A DNA stretch of 8,694 nt, from contig DAOUWT010000092.1 in NCBI GenBank assembly GCA_030666985.1, positions 1 through 8,694 of the forward strand. The letters run 5' to 3'. The notes beneath the pieces were generated by a model. It did no database searches. It was not told where the DNA came from and was given only the letters and a program-made list of their open reading frames with translations. Below are positions 1-5,471 of this stretch, piece after piece. This stretch comes from Chloroflexota bacterium. GTDB taxonomy: Bacteria > Chloroflexota > Anaerolineae > Anaerolineales > UBA11858. How positions within the stretch are numbered: the first letter of the stretch is position 1; each line of letters starts with the position of its first letter. Made by a program: the position numbers and the translations under genes.

Positions 1-90
1 CAGGTATCAGGAGAACAGGGAATCAGGAAAGCAGGTATCAGGAGAACAGGGAATCAGGAAAGCAGGTATCAGGAGAACAGGGAATCAGGA
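1..90. repeat. 31-bp direct tandem repeat, three copies
   Basis: Units start at 1, 32 and 63. The first two are identical and the third matches over its first 28 bases. Inside each unit CAGG recurs every 7 or 8 bases (offsets 0, 7, 15, 23), so the 31-mer itself looks built from shorter degenerate units. The array runs off the left edge, so its true copy number is unknown. It ends about 20 bases before the start codon of the next gene. There are no spacers, so it is not a CRISPR array. Confidence 0.95.
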
Positions 91-113
91 CAGGATAATA
101 AAGGAAAAACAAT

Positions 114-803
114 ATGAAGATTATCAGCAATGAAAAACTTATCAAGCGCAACGCTAAAATAGGCAAATATTCGGGGTTCATTTCCCTGCTTATTCTGGGA
201 GGCGGATTGTACATCAGTTTCCAGTACCAAGAGTTAGTCTGGTTATCTCTTGCCGCCCTGATCGTGGGTTTCGCCCTTTCTCAGATGAGCATGTATTTTG
301 TCAATCGCTGGGCACGTTCCCCCCGCCCTGACGAAGCCCTGGATGCGGCTCTAAAAGGCCTGGATGACCGCTACGCTCTCTACCACTACACCAGCCCCAC
401 TTCTCATCTCTTGGTTGGCCCGGCCGGGGTGTGGGTCTTGTTGCCCTACTACCACACGGGAACGGTCACTTATGATGAGGGTAAGGGACGCTGGAATAGG
501 AAGGGCGGCAATCTGTATCTAAAATTCTTTGCCCAAGACAGCATTGGACGTCCCTCCAAGGACATCGTATACGAAACAGAGGCCGTCAAAAAAGCGTTGA
601 GCAAAATCCCTGACTTTGAAATCCCCCCGCTCCAGGCTGCTTTGGTATTCACCAGCGAAGGTGCCAAAGTAGAGGCTGAAGATGCTCCTTCTCCCACCCT
701 TCATGCTCTTAAACTCAAGAAGTTCATCCGCCAAAAGGCCAAGAGCGGTGATGCGCTCTCTATGACCGATGTGAGGACGATACAGGATAGTTTGGGGATG
801 TAG
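114..803 (+). CDS. Two-TM membrane protein with a degenerate NERD-like (nuclease-related) domain
   Basis: This 229-aa protein has a short basic N-terminus, two hydrophobic segments (about residues 20-37 and 40-60) and a soluble domain from about residue 74. The soluble part, with LLVGPAGVWVLL (99-110), TGTV (115-118), W127 and a later strand LQAALVFTSEGAKVE (173-187), resembles the NERD fold, a PD-(D/E)XK-related domain. In typical NERD proteins the strand after the Gly-Val/Ile-Phe-Val block carries E-x-K. Here the corresponding stretch reads LLPYYHTG, so the catalytic acid and lysine appear to be lost. The domain may be inactive or structural. A short hairpin between the two TM segments would put the soluble domain on the cytoplasmic side (inference). 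ATG at 114 has AAGGA eight bases upstream. It is convergent with the SPFH gene. The family call is from motif resemblance only; 'conserved membrane protein' is the safe name. Confidence 0.6.
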   Translation: MKIISNEKLIKRNAKIGKYSGFISLLILGGGLYISFQYQELVWLSLAALIVGFALSQMSMYFVNRWARSPRPDEALDAALKGLDDRYALYHYTSPTSHLLVGPAGVWVLLPYYHTGTVTYDEGKGRWNRKGGNLYLKFFAQDSIGRPSKDIVYETEAVKKALSKIPDFEIPPLQAALVFTSEGAKVEAEDAPSPTLHALKLKKFIRQKAKSGDALSMTDVRTIQDSLGM

Positions 804-842
804 GGGCAGGGGGCAGGGATGAGGAGTGAAGGGTGAAAACAC

Positions 843-874
843 AAACAGCCCAAGGGTGAGGCCTTGGGCTGTTT
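843..874. terminator. Bidirectional Rho-independent terminator between convergent genes
   Basis: There is a perfect 13-bp inverted repeat: AAACAGCCCAAGG (843-855), a 6-base loop, then CCTTGGGCTGTTT (862-874). The stem is GC-rich in the middle and has A/T tails on both sides, so T-rich ends follow the stem on either strand. It lies in the 93-bp gap between convergent genes ending at 803 (+) and 897 (-), where one shared terminator is expected. Confidence 0.9.
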
Positions 875-896
875 CTAATTTAAGCGAGCCTTTTTA

Positions 897-1955
897 TTAG
901 CCGCTGAGAAATTCTTCGATGGCCTCGCGGCTGATGCGGTATGCGCTGCCGAGTTTGCGTCCTTTTAGGTCACCGGCTTCAATGGCGGCAACGACGTCCT
1001 CGGGGGAGACACGCAAAACCTGGGCCGCTTCCGCGGGGGTCATGACGCTGGGGATGGCGTCACCGCTGCCGCCGCTGCCAGCCCCGGCCCCCTGCTGCTG
1101 AGCGCCGGGGCCGGTCATCCCCTGCAGGGATTGGCCCAAGACGTTCCCGATCCCCATCCCCGCCCCAATGCCAGCCGTGAGGCCTGCTCCCCCGCTTGGG
1201 TTCTGGGCCGCGTCTCGCATGGCATCCGCCGCCTGGAGTTGGGTATAGGTGCGCATATCCAGGACGCCCATATCGCGCAGTTCGTCTATGGATTTCGAGG
1301 AAGGCCGCAAGTTGGAGATCAAGAAGGTTTTCAGGGCCAAGCCTAGAGAGGCAAAATGCTCACTGGCCTTGGCACGCACGCCGGCGCCCAACTCTGAGAC
1401 TAAGCCGATGAGTTCGGTGACGTCGTGTTTGACAGCAGTTTCTCCAAGCAGATCGGTGAGATAGCTCAAGAGAACGCTTCGCAGACGATCTTCAATGTCG
1501 TCGGTGCGGAAGGTGCCTTGGGCGCCAACTAATTGGGTGACAAATTGCTGGGGTTCAGAAATCTGATAGCCATAAGTTCCGAAGGCTTGTAAGAGGGCTA
1601 TTCCCAGGCCCATATTGGGGTTTTTGACGATGATGGGTTGGGGTGTGCCCCATTTTCGGTCTGCGAATTCACGGCGGGAGACGTAGTACACTTCTGCCGT
1701 AAAGGGAGTGCGATTGCCAAAGGCTTTGCCTATTAGATCGGTTAGCAGAGGAACGTTGGCTGTGGTGATGGTATGGCGTCCAGGGCCAAAGATGTCTAGG
1801 GCTTTTCCATCTCGGAAGAAGACAGCGGTTTGGGATTCTCTGACTATTACTTGCGAGCCTATCCTGAAATCGCCGGAGCCGCGCTCTGGGAAACGGTGGA
1901 TAAGCTCATCTTTCATTTCATTGGGGTATTCTATTACATCAAATATTCTGGCCAT
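897..1955 (-). CDS. SPFH-domain protein (virion-core-like / YdjI-type) with C-terminal excisionase-like helix-turn-helix
   Basis: The protein is 352 aa in three parts. Residues about 20-245 form an SPFH/band-7-like domain of the soluble 'virion core protein' type: PERGSGDFRIGSQVIVRE, then FFRDGKALDIFGPGRHT, then an Arg/Glu-rich helical part. Residues about 250-300 are a Gly/Ala/Gln-rich linker. Residues about 303-351 match the HTH_17/excisionase pattern (MTPAEAAQVLRVS, then A-I-E-A-G-D-L-K-G-R-K-L-G and Y-R-I-S-R-E-A-I-E-E-F-L). I see no TM segment or signal peptide, so it should be cytoplasmic or peripheral. Related proteins, as I recall them, usually end in a zinc ribbon or similar small module; here an HTH occupies that place. 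ATG at 1955 is preceded by CAGGAG (1962-1967). It lies downstream of the 172-aa gene on the same strand, with a 139-bp repeat-bearing gap. The exact role is unknown; scaffold or stress-response functions are inference. Confidence 0.82.
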   Translation of the reverse strand: MARIFDVIEYPNEMKDELIHRFPERGSGDFRIGSQVIVRESQTAVFFRDGKALDIFGPGRHTITTANVPLLTDLIGKAFGNRTPFTAEVYYVSRREFADRKWGTPQPIIVKNPNMGLGIALLQAFGTYGYQISEPQQFVTQLVGAQGTFRTDDIEDRLRSVLLSYLTDLLGETAVKHDVTELIGLVSELGAGVRAKASEHFASLGLALKTFLISNLRPSSKSIDELRDMGVLDMRTYTQLQAADAMRDAAQNPSGGAGLTAGIGAGMGIGNVLGQSLQGMTGPGAQQQGAGAGSGGSGDAIPSVMTPAEAAQVLRVSPEDVVAAIEAGDLKGRKLGSAYRISREAIEEFLSG

Positions 1956-1993
1956 GGGTTTCTCCTGTTGTGTAAAATTTGGTCTTTAGGGAT

Positions 1994-2021
1994 GCGTGAT
2001 GCGTGAAACGTGTTGCGTGAA
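1994..2021 (+). repeat. RCGTGAW heptad array, 4 units
   Basis: Read on the plus strand the units are GCGTGAT, GCGTGAA, ACGTGTT and GCGTGAA, with exact 7-base spacing. The array lies in the gap upstream of the SPFH gene. CGTGAAACGTG (2002-2012) is an exact inverted match to CACGTTTCACG (2082-2092) in the next array, so the two could pair across a 69-base loop. Confidence 0.9.
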
Positions 2022-2072
2022 TTATTCGGCCATGTTTTGCCCGCCAACGGCGCACACAGGGAGGCACGCAAA

Positions 2073-2107
2073 GCTACGTCTCACGTTTCACGTTTTACGT
2101 TTCACTG
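2073..2107 (-). repeat. RCGTGAW heptad array, 5 units, overlapping the 3' end of the 172-aa gene
   Basis: Plus-strand units are GCTACGT, CTCACGT, TTCACGT, TTTACGT and TTCACTG, exact 7-base spacing, which is RCGTGAW on the minus strand. The TAA stop of the minus-strand gene (2095-2097) and its last two or three codons lie inside the array. It is in opposite orientation to the array at 1994-2021. Confidence 0.9.
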
Positions 2108-2613
2108 GTGATGACATCTTTGCGGCGCGAGATTGCCTGAACGCTCTTCCGGGCAAGGTCGTTGAGGGCGCGGGTGGCAGTTTGTATTTCCTCGTCATTT
2201 CCGGCGAATTCTAGGTTATCTAGGGCGTTGCTGAAGTTTCCTGCTCCATCTAGTAAAGCATTATCATATTGATATAGCATATCTAGTTTTTCTTGGTCAA
2301 TTTTTACGGCATCGAACACGCCAGAATATCCATAGGCGGCATGGCGGATGCGGTCAATGATGGTTTTTAGTTTAACGCTCACGGATTCTAGGTCGTCAAG
2401 GAAGGTGATTTTTCCTTGATTCACAAAGTCGCTCTGGATAGCTGTAACTCGCTGCCAAACTTCGTCATATTTGTCGGCAATGGCTTCTCGGAGCATTTTG
2501 TCGGCTGTGCGGCGGTCTTCGCTCTCAATATATCCCTTGAAACCGGGAACTTTTGCGAGCAGGTTTTTAAGTCCTCCGCGTTCGGAAAATATTTGTTCTT
2601 GGAAATCACTCAT
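2095..2613 (-). CDS. Uncharacterised 172-aa helical protein, upstream of the SPFH gene
   Basis: I do not recognise a named family. The protein is acidic/basic mixed, has no Cys, no signal peptide and no TM segment, and reads as mostly alpha-helical. A likely conserved block is K-V-P-G-F-K-G-Y-I-E-S-E-D-R-R-T-A-D-K (residues 21-39), followed by long amphipathic stretches (about 40-100 and 105-165) that could form a helical bundle. The start is well supported: a strong AGGAGG-type site (2619-2625) lies six bases ahead of ATG at 2613. A promoter sits further upstream (2656-2684). The C-terminal Ser-Glu-Thr and the stop codon fall within a heptad repeat array, so the end of the protein may have been shaped by repeat insertion. 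Same strand as the SPFH gene 139 bp downstream, so a functional link is plausible but unproven. Confidence 0.8.
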   Translation of the reverse strand: MSDFQEQIFSERGGLKNLLAKVPGFKGYIESEDRRTADKMLREAIADKYDEVWQRVTAIQSDFVNQGKITFLDDLESVSVKLKTIIDRIRHAAYGYSGVFDAVKIDQEKLDMLYQYDNALLDGAGNFSNALDNLEFAGNDEEIQTATRALNDLARKSVQAISRRKDVITSET

Positions 2614-2655
2614 TTTGGCCTCCTGTAGAAATATAGTTTATTAGTGGGTGTATCT

Positions 2656-2684
2656 ATTATACCTGAGAAATCTTGAGTTGTGAG
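2656..2684 (-). promoter_or_regulatory. Predicted sigma-70-type promoter for the 172-aa gene
   Basis: On the minus strand there is a perfect TATAAT (-10; 2656-2661) and, 17 bases upstream, CTCACA (2679-2684), which matches four of six -35 consensus positions. The start codon is about 42 bases downstream, leaving room for the observed AGGAGG site. Predicted from sequence only. Confidence 0.5.
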
Positions 2685-2694
2685 ATGGGAATTG

Positions 2695-2736
2695 AATATT
2701 AGGTATTGGGTATTGGGTATTAGATATTAGTTATTG
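2695..2736 (+). repeat. RRTATTR heptad array, 6 units
   Basis: Units are AATATTA, GGTATTG, GGTATTG, GGTATTA, GATATTA and GTTATTG, with exact 7-base periodicity and no indels. This is a second heptad family, different in sequence from the RCGTGAW arrays. It lies between the two divergent promoters and directly abuts the hairpin that starts at 2740. Confidence 0.9.
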
Positions 2737-2739
2737 AAG

Positions 2740-2792
2740 GTACCACAGGTGCATTGCACTTCAGGGTTTAGAAGTGCGTTGCACCTGGGTAC
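2740..2792. repeat. Long imperfect palindrome / MITE- or REP-like hairpin
   Basis: The left arm (2740-2762) begins GTACC and ends GCACTTC; the right arm (2771-2792) begins GAAGTGC and ends GGGTAC, with an 8-base loop AGGGTTTA. Reverse complementing the right arm matches the left over about 20 positions with one bulged base and two mismatches, one of which would be a G-U pair in RNA. There is no T-run directly after it and it is far from either gene's 3' end, so a mobile palindromic repeat is more likely than a terminator. Confidence 0.75.
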
Positions 2793-2868
2793 GTGGGCGT
2801 AAAAACACACCTTGGGAGACGGAGAGGCGCGGAGGTTTAATTTTGGAGTCAGAAGCTTGCTTCTTACC

Positions 2869-2896
2869 TTGCTTATATCTGTAGAAGATTTATAAT
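2869..2896 (+). promoter_or_regulatory. Predicted sigma-70-type promoter for the aldolase gene
   Basis: A perfect TATAAT -10 (2891-2896) lies 16 bases after TTGCTT (2869-2874), which matches the first three -35 positions. It is 50 bases ahead of the ATG, with AGGAGA (2935-2940) as ribosome binding site. Predicted from sequence only. Confidence 0.55.
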
Positions 2897-2945
2897 CGTA
2901 CATGCAAACAAGCAATTAGACAAACTTAGACACCAGGAGAAAATT

Positions 2946-4361
2946 ATGCAAAACAAAACACAACAGGAACTTTTAAATATACTTGACGGCAGTGTGGCGT
3001 TAGAAGACGGTGAAATTCAAATCCTAGACAAAGACAAAGTCCGGGCGAATATTCAACGTTTGGTAGAAGCAGCCGTGCTTGAGGACGATGCCACTCGGTA
3101 TGCGGCCTGCTACTTGATTAGGCGGATTGCCTTGGCCTTGGATATTGTACCAGCCTCGATCCAAGACCTATACCTGGCCCGGGGACGCGGGGACATCCCT
3201 AACGACTTCACCACTCCCGCCATCAATCTGCGGGGACTTCCCTTTTACGCGGCGAGGTCAATTTTCAGCATCGCCAATGAAATAGAAGCAGGAGCATTCA
3301 TCTTCGAGCTGGCCCGCTCTGAGACGGGGTACACAGAGCAACGCCCAACAGAATATACAGCCAATATTCTCGGAGCCGCAATTGCAGAAGGCTACACCGG
3401 CCCAGTCTTCATCCAAGGCGACCACTACCAGGTTTCTCTTGCCAGATACTCTACAGAACCAGATGCCGAAATCCAGGCTGTCAAAGACCTTACACGAGAA
3501 GCTATTCAGGCCGGATATTACAATATCGACATAGACACTTCAACCCTGGTTGATTTGAGCCAGGAAACCATACCCGAACAGCAGAGGCTCAATTCTGAAC
3601 TCTCCGCTATGTTCACTGAATTCATTCGGGGCATTGAGCCAGAAGGCGTCACCGTCTCCGTTGGGGGGGAGATCGGCGAAGTGGGCGGGCACAACTCGAC
3701 TGAAGAAGAGTTCCGCGCTTACCTTGATGGATACAACGCCAAACTAGAAGAAGACCTCCCCGGGGCAGCCGGCCTAAGCAAAATCAGCATCCAAACCGGA
3801 ACCTCTCATGGAGGGGTAGTCCTCCCCGACGGATCACTGGCCGAGGTCAGCATAGACTTCAACGTTCTGCAACACTTGGGACAAGTAGGGCGTGAGAGTT
3901 ATGGGATAGGCGGAACCGTCCAGCACGGCGCGTCCACCCTCCCCGAGGAAGACTTCGACAAATTCGTGAACGCTGAAGCCTTAGAAGTACACCTGGCAAC
4001 CAACTTCCAGAACATCATGTTCGATCACCTGCCAGAAGAACTGGTTGAAGAAATCTACGCTTACCTAGATGAGCATCATAAGCGCAAACCTTCCCAAACC
4101 GTAGAGCAATTCCACTACACAAACCGCAAACGAGCGATTGGCGTTTACAAGAAGCGAATTTGGGGGCTGCCAGAAGCGAAAAAGGAAGAAATTACTCAAG
4201 CCTGGGAAGAACAATTCCGCAACCTCTTCGAGCGGCTCAGTGTGGCTGGTACAAAAAAATACGTTGATGAATTCGTCAAGCCGGTCAAGGTTGAGCCGAA
4301 ATTAGAAGACTACTTCCTCGGCGGCGCCCAACCGGAAGATACCTCCGATTTAGCCGACTAA
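2946..4361 (+). CDS. Class II fructose-bisphosphate aldolase-like protein (large, divergent form)
   Basis: This 471-aa protein keeps the metal-site pattern of class II (zinc) aldolases in the right order: VFIQGDH (D159, H160; the catalytic Asp and first metal His), NIDIDTSTLVDLS (193-205, the barrel strand after it), GGEIGEVGG (E242/E245), TGTSHGG (H288, metal ligand), and VQHGAS (H327, metal ligand), then ATNFQ (351-355) at the substrate-phosphate end. The family reaction is reversible cleavage of fructose 1,6-bisphosphate (or tagatose bisphosphate) to dihydroxyacetone phosphate and an aldehyde. It is much longer than typical 280-360-aa members, with about 90 extra residues before the barrel and a charged helical C-terminal tail (about 365-471). 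ATG at 2946 has AGGAGA five bases upstream and a good promoter. Substrate cannot be told from sequence. A short gap links it to the co-directional Nudix gene. Confidence 0.85.
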   Translation: MQNKTQQELLNILDGSVALEDGEIQILDKDKVRANIQRLVEAAVLEDDATRYAACYLIRRIALALDIVPASIQDLYLARGRGDIPNDFTTPAINLRGLPFYAARSIFSIANEIEAGAFIFELARSETGYTEQRPTEYTANILGAAIAEGYTGPVFIQGDHYQVSLARYSTEPDAEIQAVKDLTREAIQAGYYNIDIDTSTLVDLSQETIPEQQRLNSELSAMFTEFIRGIEPEGVTVSVGGEIGEVGGHNSTEEEFRAYLDGYNAKLEEDLPGAAGLSKISIQTGTSHGGVVLPDGSLAEVSIDFNVLQHLGQVGRESYGIGGTVQHGASTLPEEDFDKFVNAEALEVHLATNFQNIMFDHLPEELVEEIYAYLDEHHKRKPSQTVEQFHYTNRKRAIGVYKKRIWGLPEAKKEEITQAWEEQFRNLFERLSVAGTKKYVDEFVKPVKVEPKLEDYFLGGAQPEDTSDLAD

Positions 4362-4362
4362 G

Positions 4363-4420
4363 AGATTTACAAGAAATCATTTATCCCATCACGTTTCACG
4401 GACTAAAATGATTTAAATCT
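4363..4420. repeat. Inverted repeat after the aldolase gene with RCGTGAW heptads in its loop
   Basis: Arms AAATCATTT (4374-4382) and AAATGATTT (4406-4414) pair over 9 bp, and outer AGATTT (4363-4368) pairs with AAATCT (4415-4420) after a 5-base bulge. The loop carries two heptads, ATCACGT and TTCACGG (4388-4401). It begins just after the aldolase stop. It is AT-rich, so it is only a weak terminator candidate; a small palindromic element is equally likely. Confidence 0.6.
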
Positions 4421-4434
4421 TGTCACTCCTCAAT

Positions 4435-4938
4435 ATGCCCGTCTCAGACCAAGGCGTCACCCAAAACCGTTATACCCTGATTCCCCGCACGTTGATATTT
4501 ATTACGCGCGGGGAATGTGTTTTGTTGCTCAAGGGCGCACCTGACAAACGCTTGTGGGCCAATTGCTACAATGGCGTGGGGGGACATGTAGAAAGGGGGG
4601 AAGATGTGCTCTCTGCGGCGGTGCGAGAGTTGCACGAAGAAACCGGCCTCATAGCAGACGATCTGTGGCTGTGCGGCACCGTGACCATTGATACGGGACA
4701 ATCCACGGGAATTGGCCTTTACGTCTTCAAAGGGGAAACCAAGGGCGGCCAACTTACACCATCCCAAGAGGGAGAGCTGGAATGGATCCCATTCGCCAAT
4801 ATCACGCAAATGCCATTGGTAGAAGACCTCTACACTATTCTTCCCAAGGTTATGGAGATGCGGGTAACTCAACCCCCTTTCGCGGCGCATTATTTTTATG
4901 ATGAGGATGGGGGATTGGAGGTGGAGGTTGGGGAGTAG
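4435..4938 (+). CDS. Nudix hydrolase (8-oxo-dGTP-diphosphatase-like)
   Basis: A complete Nudix box is present: G-x5-E-x7-R-E-L-x-E-E-x-G-L (GGHVERGED...RELHEETGL). Its glutamates bind the divalent metal for hydrolysis of a nucleoside diphosphate linked to another group. The preceding N-G-V-G-G and the strand TLIFITRGECVLLLKGAP fit a small MutT-type protein. The product is 167 aa from ATG 4435. An in-frame TTG at 4420 would add five residues, but neither has a visible Shine-Dalgarno site and the TTG touches a palindrome arm, so I chose ATG; the start is uncertain. The substrate is not determinable; house-cleaning of oxidised nucleotides is the usual guess. The 3' end overlaps convergent rsmD by 43 bp, so the two C-termini are encoded on opposite strands of the same DNA. 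It may be co-transcribed with the aldolase gene 73 bp upstream. Confidence 0.9.
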   Translation: MPVSDQGVTQNRYTLIPRTLIFITRGECVLLLKGAPDKRLWANCYNGVGGHVERGEDVLSAAVRELHEETGLIADDLWLCGTVTIDTGQSTGIGLYVFKGETKGGQLTPSQEGELEWIPFANITQMPLVEDLYTILPKVMEMRVTQPPFAAHYFYDEDGGLEVEVGE

Positions 4939-5471
4939 AAAAGCAATTCAGTACCCCCATACTTGCGGCGGTCAAAAAGGGAGAGGTTACGAAGTTCTAA
5001 GTCCTGATACTCAGCGGGGTCTATCTGAGCAATTACCCAAGAATCATCGAGCAGCCAGCCAGGATTCTCATCAATCGCCTTTATAGCTTTGATCCACATA
5101 TCTTTGTATTGCGGAGGAGCCACGTATACAAAGTCAAATTGGCGGTCGGGTTTTCGCTGCAAAAAGGTAAAAGCGTCCATGCGCCACACCTCGGCGTCCT
5201 CGCTCAGGCCCGTATGGTCAAGGTTGGCTAAAACTATTTTTACGGCGGCTCTGTCTTGGTCAATGAAACGTGCAAACCTGCTTCCCCGGCTGAGGGCTTC
5301 TATCCCCACGCTCCCAGTTCCGGCAAAGAGGTCGAGAAAATCCGTATCAATAATGTATGGGGTTAGGATGTTAAAAAGGTTTTCTTTAACTCTATCCATA
5401 ATGGGTCTGGTGCCATCACCAGATACCATGCGGAGTTTAAATCCTTTTACTTTGCCGGCAATAACTCTCAT
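4896..5471 (-). CDS. rsmD: 16S rRNA (guanine(966)-N2)-methyltransferase RsmD
   Basis: The 191-aa protein has the RsmD layout: an N-terminal MRVIAGKVKG, the TRPIMDRVKENLFNIL block (21-36), the SAM-binding FLDLFAGTGSVGIEALSRGS (45-64), an acidic FIDQD (69-73) after the second strand, and YGGTELLFY (171-179) near the end. It should methylate G966 of 16S rRNA during small-subunit assembly. Oddity: the motif IV position that reads (N/D)PPY or DPPF in E. coli-type enzymes reads VAPPQY here (A118-Y122), so the usual acidic or amide residue is Ala. Its ATG (5469-5471) overlaps the TGA of the upstream AAA+ gene (ATGA), so translation is probably coupled. The C-terminal Ser/Thr/Pro tail is the region that overlaps the Nudix gene. 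Confidence 0.9.
   Translation of the reverse strand: MRVIAGKVKGFKLRMVSGDGTRPIMDRVKENLFNILTPYIIDTDFLDLFAGTGSVGIEALSRGSRFARFIDQDRAAVKIVLANLDHTGLSEDAEVWRMDAFTFLQRKPDRQFDFVYVAPPQYKDMWIKAIKAIDENPGWLLDDSWVIAQIDPAEYQDLELRNLSLFDRRKYGGTELLFYSPTSTSNPPSSS

Larger units (their letters stand above)
2614..2945. other. 332-bp divergent intergenic region: two promoters plus repeats
   Basis: No gene is visible. From left to right it holds the ribosome binding site and promoter of the minus-strand gene (2619-2684), a TATT heptad array (2695-2736), a long hairpin (2740-2792), a purine-rich G-rich stretch with weak 7-base periodicity (about 2815-2836, GGAGACG-GAGAGGC-GCGGAGG), a small palindrome AGAAGCTTGCTTCT (2851-2864), and the promoter and ribosome binding site of the plus-strand aldolase gene (2869-2940). 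Confidence 0.8.

Noticed and set aside
1..90. CRISPR array
   Set aside because: The 31-bp units are directly adjacent with no unique spacers, and no cas gene is nearby.
919..1989. Several plus-strand open frames opposite the SPFH gene
   Set aside because: They are shadows of a well-supported minus-strand gene and show composition-driven Arg/Ser/Pro-rich products without motifs.
114..2613. Anti-phage defence island made of the NERD-like, SPFH and 172-aa genes
   Set aside because: No effector or recognised defence gene is present, the NERD-like domain seems to lack catalytic residues, and it is separated from the other two by a bidirectional terminator.
4444..4890. Long minus-strand open frame opposite the Nudix gene
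   Set aside because: It is antisense to a gene with a complete Nudix box, has no recognisable domain, and no support as a separate gene.
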